Below are positions 45,623 through 54,647 of a DNA stretch of 64,000 nucleotides, in pieces (within the stretch, counting starts at the first letter, position 1; every line of letters starts with the position of its first letter). Below the pieces are notes generated by a model that ran no database searches, was not told the origin of the DNA, and saw only the letters and a program-made list of their open reading frames with translations. The stretch covers positions 306,748 through 370,747 of the forward strand of contig NZ_JAAIYO010000008.1 of the NCBI RefSeq assembly GCF_014930455.1, in the 5' to 3' direction. This DNA is from Corallococcus soli (GTDB lineage Bacteria; Myxococcota; Myxococcia; Myxococcales; Myxococcaceae). The translations under genes and the position numbers were made by a program.

Positions 45623-45647
45623 AAACAAAGTCATACATTTGTTTTTT
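45623..45647 (+). terminator. AT-rich hairpin with T run after tmk
   Basis: AAACAAA (45623-45629) and TTTGTTT (45638-45644) pair across eight bases and are followed by further T residues. The stem is purely A/T except one pair, so it is weak; it could instead be part of the promoter of the delta-60 lipoprotein. Confidence 0.35.
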
Positions 45648-45732
45648 GTGGGCCTCGGGGGTGTCTTATCCGGAGGGCGCGGACCCACGGCTGCGTGCCG
45701 GTCCGCGCCATTCCTCCTTCACCCCGACCTCC

Positions 45733-47511
45733 ATGCACCCTTTTGAATTCGCTGCCCTTCGTGGTCGTTCCTTGTCGCCGCGCCTCCGGAGTCTGACGGC
45801 GCTCGCCCTGACCGTCGTCGCCCTGGGGACGAGCGGCTGTGGTTCGGAGGAGCCTTCCAAGCCGCCACCGGTGACACCCGCTCGCGATGCCGGCGTGGAT
45901 GCGGGTCCTGGGGACGGAGCGGATTCGGGTGTCCCGCAGGGGGATGGCGGCACCGTGGATCCCCCGGCCGATGCCGGTGTGGATGCCGGGGTCACGGCCT
46001 CCTTCCGCATCTCGGCGGTCTCCGAACTCACGGCGAGGTTCGATCCGAGGACCGCCACCTCGGTCCTCGTCAATGTCCTCCGCGAGCCCCCATTCACCGC
46101 GGGCGTCTCCCTCTCCGTGGACGGGCTGCCGCCCCACGTGCGCATGGTCCAGCCGTTGCCGGTCACCATCCCGGCGACGGAAGACTCGACGACGCTGGGC
46201 TTCTACCCGGATGAGTTCGCCGCCTATGGCCGGTTCCCCCTGACGCTCGTGGGACAGGGTGGCGGCGACCGTGTCGAGTTCCCCTTCACCCTGGACATCC
46301 AGCCCGGCCGCGCCGCCCTGGACAGCGCCTTGGGAACGGCAGGGCTCGCGATGCCCGCGCTCGGCCTGTCCTCGCTGCGCATCAACGCCATGGCCGCGCA
46401 GGCGGACGGCAAGTGGATCCTCGTGGGGTCCACCGGCCCTGCGGGGTTGCAGGATGTGCTGGTGGCGCGCCTGCTCCCGGATGGAAGGCCGGACAGCTCG
46501 TTCGGCACGCAGGGCGTCGTCGTCACGGACATCTGCGGAGGCGACGACTTCGTGAATGCCGTCACCGTGTTGTCGGATGGTCGCATCGTCGTCGCGGGAG
46601 CAGCGCTCTCCGGGACGAACACCTGCTCGGGGACGAAGTACCAGAGCGTGCTGCTGGCCCGGTACACCTCCACGGGGACGCCGGACCCCACGTTCGGGGG
46701 CACCGGCGTGCGCACCTTCCAGCTCTCCACGGGCAGCTCCAGCCTGCACGCCGTGACGGTCGATACGGATGGCCGCGTCGTCGGCGCGGGCACGGTCCGC
46801 AACGGCGACCTGGATCTGCTCGTCATCCGCCTCCTGCCCACCGGGGAGCAGGACACCTCCTTCAGCGGGGACGGGGTGGCTTCGGCGAACCCGGGCCAGG
46901 AGGACCATGGCCTGTGCGTCGTCGCCGAGCCCGACGGGAAGATCATGGTGGCGGGAACCACCACCGGCAACTTCAACAAGGTGGCCCTGGAGCGCTTCAA
47001 CGCCGACGGCACCCTGGACCGGAGCTTCCGCTACTTCACGGACCTGCGCTCCGTGGAGATCACGCCGCACACGCTGCACCGGTTGGCGGATGGGAGGTGG
47101 TTGTTGGGCGGTCGGGCCGTCTACTCCGACGGTGGCATGAAGGCCGCCCTGGCCCGGGTGACCGCGACCGGGAGCGAGGACACCACCTTCAACGGCACCG
47201 GCTACGCCTACTTCACGACGGCGTTCATCGGAGGCAAGGACCTGGTCATCGGCACGGGCCTGGTGTCGGGGGGCGCCATCGCGGTCGCCACCTGGAGCCA
47301 GGATGACAGCGGGGCTTCCGGAGTGGGCGTGGCGCACGTGTCCGCGGACGGCGCGAGCATCCTCCGCTCGCACCGGACCGAGCTGCCCGGGGATGAGAAG
47401 CCCACCGCCGCCGTGCTGGATTCAGCGGGATTCCTGCGCGTGGCCGGCACGCTCGTTCCGGAGGGGCAGACCCAGGCCGCGCCCTTCGTCTCGCGCTTCC
47501 ATCCGTACTGA
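45733..47511 (+). CDS. Delta-60 repeat lipoprotein
   Basis: 592 residues from ATG 45733. Signal peptide with lipobox GTSGC (C36), then an Asp/Ala/Gly linker (RDAGVDAGPGDGADSG...) typical of myxobacterial lipoproteins. From about residue 200 there are five to six delta-60 repeats, e.g. AAQADGKWILVGS...RLLPDGRPDSSFG, TVLSDGRIVVAG...TPDPTFGGTG, TVDTDGRVVGAG...EQDTSFSGDG, VAEPDGKIMVAG. These form a beta-propeller-like surface domain of unknown ligand. Its last 90 bases overlap the 3' end of the opposite-strand adenylation fragment. Confidence 0.85.
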   Translation: MHPFEFAALRGRSLSPRLRSLTALALTVVALGTSGCGSEEPSKPPPVTPARDAGVDAGPGDGADSGVPQGDGGTVDPPADAGVDAGVTASFRISAVSELTARFDPRTATSVLVNVLREPPFTAGVSLSVDGLPPHVRMVQPLPVTIPATEDSTTLGFYPDEFAAYGRFPLTLVGQGGGDRVEFPFTLDIQPGRAALDSALGTAGLAMPALGLSSLRINAMAAQADGKWILVGSTGPAGLQDVLVARLLPDGRPDSSFGTQGVVVTDICGGDDFVNAVTVLSDGRIVVAGAALSGTNTCSGTKYQSVLLARYTSTGTPDPTFGGTGVRTFQLSTGSSSLHAVTVDTDGRVVGAGTVRNGDLDLLVIRLLPTGEQDTSFSGDGVASANPGQEDHGLCVVAEPDGKIMVAGTTTGNFNKVALERFNADGTLDRSFRYFTDLRSVEITPHTLHRLADGRWLLGGRAVYSDGGMKAALARVTATGSEDTTFNGTGYAYFTTAFIGGKDLVIGTGLVSGGAIAVATWSQDDSGASGVGVAHVSADGASILRSHRTELPGDEKPTAAVLDSAGFLRVAGTLVPEGQTQAAPFVSRFHPY

Positions 47512-48477
47512 GGGCGTCACCGCCTCCCGCACCACGACCCGGAACCCCCGCATGAGCGCCCACAGCAGCTCCAGCATGGAGCTGCCACGGGCCAGGCGGG
47601 GAACGGCCAGCCACGTGCCCACGGGGGCGTTGCCCAGGCGCGAGTCCATGTCCACGAAGAACCGGGCCACGTCCGTGTGCGACACCGTCCTCACGCCCGT
47701 GGCGCTGCCGGCACCACCCGCCGGGTAGAGGACGGAGGCCAGGTCCTCCGGTGTCGTGCCCGCGCGCGGGGGCCCGAGCACTCCCAATTCGAACGCCTCC
47801 TCCGAGTCCACGAAGACGGTGCGCACGCCCTGCGCCGTCAGGGCGCTGTCCCGGTCCGACTGCGTGACGAGCACCCGCGCCCCCGAGTCCTCCAGCACCG
47901 AGGCCCGCATGGCGCGCGGGGCCTCCGGATCCAACGCGATGCAGACCCCGCCGGCCTTGAGGATGCCCAGCATCGCCACCACCATCCCGGCGCAGCGCTC
48001 CACGCTCAATCCCACGCGCACCTCCGGCGCCACGCCCTGCTCGCGCAGGTGCCACGCCAGCGCGTCGCTGCGCGCGTCCAGCTCCGCGTAGGTGAGCGTC
48101 TCGTCGTCGCCCGCCACGGCCACGGCGTCCGGCGTGCGGGCCACCTGCGCGCGGAACTGCGCGGGGAGGCAGCGGGCGTCATCCGGGGAGGGGGCCTCCG
48201 CCGGCTCGCTCCAGTCGGTGTGGGTCGCCTGCTCCAGCTCATGGCACGGCATCAGGACCCGCTCATCCTCCGAGCCCGCCTGCAACCGCGCCCCCAGCGC
48301 CTGGGCCCGGGCCTCCAGGTGCGCGAAGCTCCACTCCTCCGTGGCGCCCTCCGCGTCCTTCGCCTCCTGGAACCAGTAGAGCCGCGCCGCGCCCCGCCGT
48401 TCAGCCTGCGGGCAGAGGAGATCGACGAGGCTTGGAGTCAAGCCGAAGTTGTTCTCGCCGCCATCTGCTGAATTCAT
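47422..48477 (-). CDS. Truncated AMP-binding (NRPS adenylation-type) protein
   Basis: 351 residues. The first 70 residues (TPSLVDLLCPQAE..WSFAHLEARAQALGARLQ) resemble a fatty acyl-AMP ligase start; then an NRPS linker/adenylation start follows: RAQVARTPDAVAV, LTYAELDARSDALAWHLREQG (A1/A2 region), GILKAGGVCIALDP. The A3 site that should read like SGSTGxPKG is YPAGGAGSATG. WLAVPRLARGSSMLELLWALMRGF matches adenylation domains seen next to luciferase-like monooxygenases. Motifs A4-A10 are missing: the frame runs into antisense of the delta-60 gene and stops. It cannot activate a substrate; a remnant or a repurposed fragment. Confidence 0.7.
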   Translation of the reverse strand: MNSADGGENNFGLTPSLVDLLCPQAERRGAARLYWFQEAKDAEGATEEWSFAHLEARAQALGARLQAGSEDERVLMPCHELEQATHTDWSEPAEAPSPDDARCLPAQFRAQVARTPDAVAVAGDDETLTYAELDARSDALAWHLREQGVAPEVRVGLSVERCAGMVVAMLGILKAGGVCIALDPEAPRAMRASVLEDSGARVLVTQSDRDSALTAQGVRTVFVDSEEAFELGVLGPPRAGTTPEDLASVLYPAGGAGSATGVRTVSHTDVARFFVDMDSRLGNAPVGTWLAVPRLARGSSMLELLWALMRGFRVVVREAVTPSVRMEARDEGRGLGLPLRNERAGHAQESR

Positions 48478-48615
48478 GGAAAATCACCTTAGCACGGAAA
48501 TGACCTGATGTTTCTGGACCCTGTCATGGGGGGCTGACATTCCTCGTACCGGGGTGGGATGGACAGCCGCGGGTGGCCACCGTGGCGGGTTCGATGGGGT
48601 AGAGTCCGCCGCTCC

Positions 48616-49353
48616 ATGGAGCGCACCGGCGCGGCGGCGATCATCATCGGCAACGAGGTCCTCACCGCGAAGGTGAAGGACGAGAACGGGCCCCACCTCA
48701 TCCAGCGCCTGCGCGAATTGGGCATCCCGCTGCGCTCGGTGGAGACCATCCTGGACGACGTGGACGCCATCGTGGACGCGGTGGCGCGTGCCCGGCGGCG
48801 GGCGCGCTACGTCTTCACCAGCGGCGGCATCGGCCCCACGCACGACGACGTGACGGTGCGCGCGGTGGCGTTGGCGCTGGGCCGCTCCGTGGTGCGCCTG
48901 CCGGAGATGGTCGCCGCGCTCCACGCCCGGGCCGGCGACACGCCGGTGACGCCGGAGGGCCTGCGGCTGGCGGACGCACCCGAGGGCACGGTGCTGCTGG
49001 CCCAGCCGGGGATGTGGTTCCCGGTGCTGACCGTGGACGACATCTACCTGTTGCCGGGCGTCCCGCAGCTCTTCCGCCTGCAACTGGAGACGGTGCTCTC
49101 ACGGCTGAGCGGCGCGCCGGTGCACCTCATCAGCCTGTTCTTCAACCTGGGCGAGAGTGCCCTGGCGGGAGTGTTGGATCGCGTGGCGCTGGACATGCCC
49201 CACGTCGCCATCGGCTCGTATCCGGTGTTCGACGCGAGCCTGGACTACCGCGTGAAGGTGACGGTGGAGGCCCCGGAGCGCCCCCAGGTGGAGGACGCCG
49301 TGGGCCGCCTGCTCCAGGCGCTCCCGACGGACGCGTTGGTCCGCCGGGAGTAG
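48616..49353 (+). CDS. CinA-like MoCF-biosynthesis-domain protein
   Basis: 245 residues from ATG 48616. AAIIIGNEVLTAKVKDENG and VFTSGGIGPTHDDVTVRAVA are the hallmark motifs of the MoeA/MogA/CinA nucleotide-binding domain. PGMWFPVLTVDDIYLLPGVPQLFRLQLE follows the CinA pattern. The C-terminal nicotinamide-nucleotide amidase domain of full CinA is absent; short CinA-like proteins may act as FAD/NAD-related pyrophosphatases. No molybdopterin genes are adjacent. It converges with the giant TPR gene (24-base gap). Confidence 0.82.
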   Translation: MERTGAAAIIIGNEVLTAKVKDENGPHLIQRLRELGIPLRSVETILDDVDAIVDAVARARRRARYVFTSGGIGPTHDDVTVRAVALALGRSVVRLPEMVAALHARAGDTPVTPEGLRLADAPEGTVLLAQPGMWFPVLTVDDIYLLPGVPQLFRLQLETVLSRLSGAPVHLISLFFNLGESALAGVLDRVALDMPHVAIGSYPVFDASLDYRVKVTVEAPERPQVEDAVGRLLQALPTDALVRRE

Positions 49354-49377
49354 CCAGCACCGCGTACCGCGGGACTG

Positions 49378-52300
49378 CTACAGCGACAGGCCCATCCGCT
49401 GACGCAGGCGGAAGAAGTCGTCGGTGAGCATCCACGAGAGCAGCGCGCGCAGGTCCGCGCGCTCGCGCACCGCCTGGAGCATGGGCTCGGTGCCCTCCTG
49501 GCGGTTCGTCGCGATGTTCGGATCCTCGCGCAGCACCATGTTGAGGCCCACGGCCGGGTCCCCGCACACGAGCAGGCCCGCGCGGTCGGCGGAGAAGTTG
49601 AGCGCGTCCACCACGGGCGCCACGTCCAGCTTCGGCTGTTCGGCCAGCGTCTGCGCGGGGCCCTCCAGGGCCTTGAGCGACTTGCGCGAGAACGCCTTCT
49701 TGAGCTGCTTCGTGGTGTCGTCGTTGCGCCGGCCCAGGCCGTTGAACTGTGGCGCGTGGATGCGGATGGCATTGCCGAACAGGTCCGACGTCTCGCCGTC
49801 GGACAGCTTGGCGAGCACGGCCGTCTTGTTGAGCAGGCCCAGCACCGCCTTGCCGATGAGGAACTTCTGCTCACGGGCATTGAAGCGGCGCACCACGTCC
49901 TGGCCCACGCAGAGGGACAGGGGCTCCGTCGTCTCCAACTGCATCAGCCCGCGGCGGGCCAGGTAGACCTCGAACTCCTCCACGCCGAAGTTCTGCGCCA
50001 CCACGCGCACGGCCTTGAACACGGCCGAGTCCGGCTTGAGCTTGTCCGTCTTCGGGTTGACCCCGAGCATCTCGAACTGAGGCGGGTAGACCTTGCTGAG
50101 CTGGTCGCCCACGGCGCGCAGCAGCTCCGTCATCTGCCCGCGAGCGGCCGGGTGCATCAGCACCGTGTCCACGTCCGTCTGGCTCAGGCCCTCGCGAGGC
50201 TCCTGCGGCTGCCGGGCGCGGCCCTCCGTGTAGAAGGACTGCTCCACCTCGTTGGTGGCGCGCATGAACGTGAGCACCGCGGAGATGGCGAACGCCTTGT
50301 CCTGCTGCTTCTGCGCCTCCCACAGCTTGAACAGCGCGTGCAGGCTGTCCACGCGGCCCGGATCCTGGCGCAAGAGCTGCCGGTGCTCCTCAATGGCCAG
50401 CGGGTAGCTGTTGGTGTCGCGGCCGTACAGCTCCGCCAGCGCGGCGCGGGCCTGGCCGTTCTGCGGATCCTGCTCCACGACCTGGCGGTAGATGGCCGTC
50501 GCGCGGGCAGGCTCCGACAGGGGGCCCGCGTAGAGGCTGGCCACGCGCATGCGCAGGGACGCGGACCGCTTGACGTCCGATGCCGCCGTGGCCGCCGCCT
50601 GCGCGTCCAGCATCTGCGCCAGCTCCGGCAGGTTGCGGGCCCGCTCGTACAGGGCCACCAGCCGGTCCACCAGCGCGGGCTCGCCCGGCGTCAGCTCCAG
50701 CGCCTTGCGGTACAGCGCGGTGGCGGAGGCGGCGTCGCCCAGGCCTTCGTCATGGATGCGCGCCAGCTCCACCGTGAAGCGGGCCCGCGCGTCGGTGGGC
50801 AGGTCCTGATCCAACAGCCGGCGCAGGCAGTCCACCGCGCCGCTGTGGTTGCGGCCCTGCGCGTACACGGTGGCAAGCCGCTCCAGCGCCTCGGGGTGGC
50901 GGGGCAGGGTGGCCAGCGCCGTCTGGAGGTGCGCGGCCGCGCGGCCCGGGTCGTTCAGGTGCGTCTGGTAGATGCCGCCCAGGGTCAGGTGGTGCTGCGC
51001 GAGCACGCGGGGGTCGCCGCCCTGCTGCACGCGCTGGCTGAGCATCACCGCCGCCTCGCCGTACTGCTGCGCTTCCAGCAGCAGCAGGCCGCGCGTCTCC
51101 AGCGCGTCGGGGAAGCCGGGGCGGGCCGCCAGGGCCTTCTCCAGCACCGCGAGCGCGCGGTCGCGGTCGCCCAGGGCCACGTTGTGCAGCCGGGCCGCGG
51201 TGACGTAGGCCGCCGCAGCGGCCTCCGCGTCCCGCTGCGCGAGCCGGGCCTCGGCGCGCCGCTCGTGCAGGGCCGCCAGGTCGGAGGAACCGCCGCGCTG
51301 CGCGAGCAGCTCCTCCAGGCCGGTGGCCGCGCCCGGGTGCAGCGGGTCGCGCTCCAGCGCCGCGCGGTAGAGGGCCGCGCCGCCGTCCGGATCATTCAGC
51401 TTCTGCACCGCGAGCTTCGCGGCGGCGACGAACCCCTCGATGGCGCCCTTGGCGTCCCGGCTCGCCCGGGCCTCGGTCTCCAGCATGGTGCGGGCGGTGG
51501 CGAAGTCGGAGCGGCGCAGGGCCACGCGGCGCGCGCCCTGGAGCGCGGGGAGGCACTGCGACTGCAGCTCCAGCGCCTGCAGGTAGAGGGCAGCGGCCTG
51601 CTCCAGGTCGCCTCCCTTGCCTTCGGCCAGCTCGGCCGCGCGCAGGAGCAGCTCCAGCGCCTCGGTGGGGTCTGTCGTCACGGCCAGCCGCATGCCGTAC
51701 ATGCGGGACAGGCCCGCGGTGTCGCCCGTCTGGCGCAGCGCGCGCTCCAGGCTGAAGGCGAGCCGCGCGTCGCTGGGGTCCTCGTCGAAGGCGCGCTGGT
51801 ACACGTCCAGGGTGCGCTCGGTGGGCGGGCCCTTCTCCTGATCCGCGGCGGCCAGCAGGCGCAGGGCGCTGGACAGGCGCGGGTCCGTCACGCGGTCCGC
51901 GATGCGGCCTCGCAGCTCCGCGCGGCGGGGGCGGTCCGACACGCGGATGCGCTCCAGCAGGGTGAGGGCGGAGAAGTTGCCCGGCTCCAGGGCCAGCACG
52001 GACTCGCAGCACTGCGCCGCGCGGGACGGCTCCTGGAAGCGGTCCAGGTACAGCCGCGCGAGCTTCAGGTAGGCGGTGACCTTGGCGGACGGCGTCTGGC
52101 CCACCTGGGTCTCGCGGTCGAGGATGGCGACCAGCTCCTTCACGTTGTCCTGCGTGACGTACAGGCGCTCCAGCGCGCGCAGCGTTGCGGCGTGGCCCGG
52201 CGTCAGGCGCAGCACTTCCTGATAGCCGTCGATGGCCAGCTCCGGGCGGGCGAGCTGGTCCTCCCAGATGGCGGCGGCCTGGTAGAGCGCGTTGGCGCGC

Positions 52301-54450
52301 TCCAGCGGGTCGGTGCGGTTGGCGGCGTCCGCGCGCAGCACCTCCACCAGGTTCTCCCACGCGCCGTGGGCCCGGTGGATGCGGGCCAGGGCGCGCAGCG
52401 CCGGGAAGTAGCTGGGCGCCAGCATCAGCGCCTCCTGGTAGGACGCCAGCGCCTCGTTCTCCTGCTTCAGGCGGTGCTCGTACAGCTCGCCGATCTTGTA
52501 GATGAGCGCGGCGGCCTGGTCGGTGGAGGGGGAGATCTCCGCCTCCGCCCGGTACATGTCGATGAGCTTGTCCCAGCGGGCGTCCTGCGCGTACAGCCGG
52601 CCCAAGGCCTTGAGCGCGGGCAGGTACGAGGGCGACAGCGCGAGCACGCGCTCATAGGCGGTGATGGCGCCCACGCGGTCCTTCAGGTGCTCATCCAGGA
52701 TCTCGGCGTTGCGGTGCAGGAGCGACAGCACCTGCTTGGTGTCGCCGGCGAACGACGCCTCCAGGTCGTTGGTCTCCAGCAGCTCGCGGTGGCGTCCGGC
52801 GCGCTCGTAGAGGCGGGCTAGGTTGCGCAGCGTGGGCAGGTGGTCCGACGCGAGATCGAGGATGCGCTTCATGCACTCGATGGCGTGGTCCAGGTCCCCC
52901 AGGCGGTCCTCGTAGATGACCGCCATCTTGTTGAGGGTGGTGATGAGCTGGTCGCGGTCGTTGGTCTGGAGCAGGTCCTGCTCGAACATCGACACGAGCT
53001 CGGCGAAGCGGCCCTGGCGCTCGTAGAGGCGGGTGAGGGCCTTCTGCGCGGGGAGGTAGCCGGGCTGGAGCTGGAGGCACGCGTTGTAGCGCGCGATGGC
53101 GTCCTCCTGGCGGCCCAGGCGCTCTTCCAGAATCTCCGCCGCCTTGTACATGCGCGCGGCCTTGCCCTTGGCGTCCTCGGCGGCGGTGACCTCCGCGTCG
53201 AAGACGGCGACGAGGCCTTCCCAGTTCTGCATCCGGTAGGACAGCTTGCCCAGGCCCGCGAGCGCGGCGGCGTGGCTGGGGATGCGGGCGAGGATGGCCT
53301 GGTAGCGGGCGGCGGCCTCCTGGTCGCGCTTGAGGTCGTCCTCGTACAGCGCGGCGAGGCGCAGGTTGATGGCGACCAGCTCGCTCTCGTCGTTGATGGA
53401 GCCCACCCACGCGAGCAGCACGTCGGCCAGCTCCTCGAAGCGCCCTTGCGTCTCGTAGATGCCGGCGAGCGCGGAGAGGACGAGCGGTTCGTGGGGGCTC
53501 ACGCGGCGCGCGGCGAGCAGCGCGGACAGGGCGTCGTCCTTGCGGCCCAGGCGGTCGTGGACCTTGGCGATGTGGAGGTAGGCGGGAGCGCCCTGGGAGC
53601 CCTGGCCCTCGGCCTCGGCGAGGAGGGCGGCGAGCAGCTCGTCGGTGCGGCCCTCGCGCTCGGCGATGCGCTTGACGGCGGCCTGGAGCAGCGGGTCGGC
53701 GCGATCGAACGCGAACGCCTCGCGGAACACGACGGAGGCGGCGTCCTTGTTCTTGAGGCGTTCCTCCAGGAGCATGCCCGCGGCGGTGAGGTAGTGGGCG
53801 CGCAGGGCCGGCGGAACCACGGCGGCGGCGAGCAACTGGTAGATCTCCACCAGCGCGGCGGCGTCGTTGCGCGAGGCGTAGACGGACTCCAGCTGCGTGA
53901 GCAGGGTGATGTCGGTGGGCTTGCGGTCCAGGGCCTGGCGCAGGGCGTCCGCGGCGTCGTTGTCGCGGGACAGGCGCTCTTCGAGGATGGAGCCCTTCTC
54001 GAAGAGGAGGGAGGCCTGCTGGCGCGGGTCCTCGGAGGCGATGAGCTCCGCGTCGATGAGCTGGACGACCATCTGCCAGTTGCCCACGTCGGCGAAGAGG
54101 CGACGGGCGGCGCGGATGTTGGCCAGGAAGCGGGGCGCCAGCTTGTAGGCGTTCTGGAACGCGACGGCGGCGTTGCGAGGATTCTTGAGGGGCTCTTCCC
54201 AGAGCAGGCCCACTTCATGGAAGAGGAGGGCGGCCGTCTGGGGTTCGGTGGTGGCGAGCGCCTTGGCCTCGCGCTCCATGGAGGCGATGCGCTCGCGGGC
54301 ATCGTCCTCGGCGCTGGCCTGGGGCGCGGCGGCGGGGAGGGTGGTCACGTTCTGGGCGAGTGCCTCGGTCGCGCCGGCCTTGTCGGGGGCTCCCGAAGGA
54401 GGCACCGGGGCGGGGGACGAAGGCCGCGTGACGTCATTGCGCTCGCTCAT
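49378..54450 (-). CDS. Giant TPR-repeat protein
   Basis: 1690 residues from ATG 54450. No signal peptide or membrane segment, so cytoplasmic. After a Pro/Ala-rich first 50 residues, roughly 1300 residues consist of tandem TPR-like units of about 34-37 residues, with repeated phrases such as LERLYVTQDN, ALGRLYAQDARWDKLIDMYR, ALARIHRAHGAWENLVEVLR, and LARLYERAGRHRELLE. The C-terminal 300 residues (from about KVYPPQFEMLGVNPKTDKL) are not repeat-like and contain an unknown domain ending ...RLRQRMGLSL. Such giants in myxobacteria probably scaffold protein complexes. Partners are unknown. Confidence 0.85.
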   Translation of the reverse strand: MSERNDVTRPSSPAPVPPSGAPDKAGATEALAQNVTTLPAAAPQASAEDDARERIASMEREAKALATTEPQTAALLFHEVGLLWEEPLKNPRNAAVAFQNAYKLAPRFLANIRAARRLFADVGNWQMVVQLIDAELIASEDPRQQASLLFEKGSILEERLSRDNDAADALRQALDRKPTDITLLTQLESVYASRNDAAALVEIYQLLAAAVVPPALRAHYLTAAGMLLEERLKNKDAASVVFREAFAFDRADPLLQAAVKRIAEREGRTDELLAALLAEAEGQGSQGAPAYLHIAKVHDRLGRKDDALSALLAARRVSPHEPLVLSALAGIYETQGRFEELADVLLAWVGSINDESELVAINLRLAALYEDDLKRDQEAAARYQAILARIPSHAAALAGLGKLSYRMQNWEGLVAVFDAEVTAAEDAKGKAARMYKAAEILEERLGRQEDAIARYNACLQLQPGYLPAQKALTRLYERQGRFAELVSMFEQDLLQTNDRDQLITTLNKMAVIYEDRLGDLDHAIECMKRILDLASDHLPTLRNLARLYERAGRHRELLETNDLEASFAGDTKQVLSLLHRNAEILDEHLKDRVGAITAYERVLALSPSYLPALKALGRLYAQDARWDKLIDMYRAEAEISPSTDQAAALIYKIGELYEHRLKQENEALASYQEALMLAPSYFPALRALARIHRAHGAWENLVEVLRADAANRTDPLERANALYQAAAIWEDQLARPELAIDGYQEVLRLTPGHAATLRALERLYVTQDNVKELVAILDRETQVGQTPSAKVTAYLKLARLYLDRFQEPSRAAQCCESVLALEPGNFSALTLLERIRVSDRPRRAELRGRIADRVTDPRLSSALRLLAAADQEKGPPTERTLDVYQRAFDEDPSDARLAFSLERALRQTGDTAGLSRMYGMRLAVTTDPTEALELLLRAAELAEGKGGDLEQAAALYLQALELQSQCLPALQGARRVALRRSDFATARTMLETEARASRDAKGAIEGFVAAAKLAVQKLNDPDGGAALYRAALERDPLHPGAATGLEELLAQRGGSSDLAALHERRAEARLAQRDAEAAAAAYVTAARLHNVALGDRDRALAVLEKALAARPGFPDALETRGLLLLEAQQYGEAAVMLSQRVQQGGDPRVLAQHHLTLGGIYQTHLNDPGRAAAHLQTALATLPRHPEALERLATVYAQGRNHSGAVDCLRRLLDQDLPTDARARFTVELARIHDEGLGDAASATALYRKALELTPGEPALVDRLVALYERARNLPELAQMLDAQAAATAASDVKRSASLRMRVASLYAGPLSEPARATAIYRQVVEQDPQNGQARAALAELYGRDTNSYPLAIEEHRQLLRQDPGRVDSLHALFKLWEAQKQQDKAFAISAVLTFMRATNEVEQSFYTEGRARQPQEPREGLSQTDVDTVLMHPAARGQMTELLRAVGDQLSKVYPPQFEMLGVNPKTDKLKPDSAVFKAVRVVAQNFGVEEFEVYLARRGLMQLETTEPLSLCVGQDVVRRFNAREQKFLIGKAVLGLLNKTAVLAKLSDGETSDLFGNAIRIHAPQFNGLGRRNDDTTKQLKKAFSRKSLKALEGPAQTLAEQPKLDVAPVVDALNFSADRAGLLVCGDPAVGLNMVLREDPNIATNRQEGTEPMLQAVRERADLRALLSWMLTDDFFRLRQRMGLSL

Positions 54451-54647
54451 GGAAGCCGGCTCCAGACACAGAAGTTGTCGAGGGGAACTGAACGGGAGTT
54501 CGTACCACGCGCTCGGCCGGCCCCTCAACTTCCCGTCTTTCCTGACGATTTGAGTGCTGGAAGGCCGGGCGGACGGGCAGGCGGGCGGTGTCGGCGGGAG
54601 GTGCGCGGGGCGCTGGGACGCGCCGTGTTGCCCGGGGCGGGAGGGGC

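Noticed and set aside
47422..49353. NRPS/PKS biosynthetic gene cluster
   Set aside because: Only one truncated adenylation fragment, with no condensation, carrier or thioesterase domain nearby.
49756..52821. Open frame of 1021 codons antisense to the TPR giant
   Set aside because: Repetitive shadow of the TPR repeats, no domain, no ribosome site.
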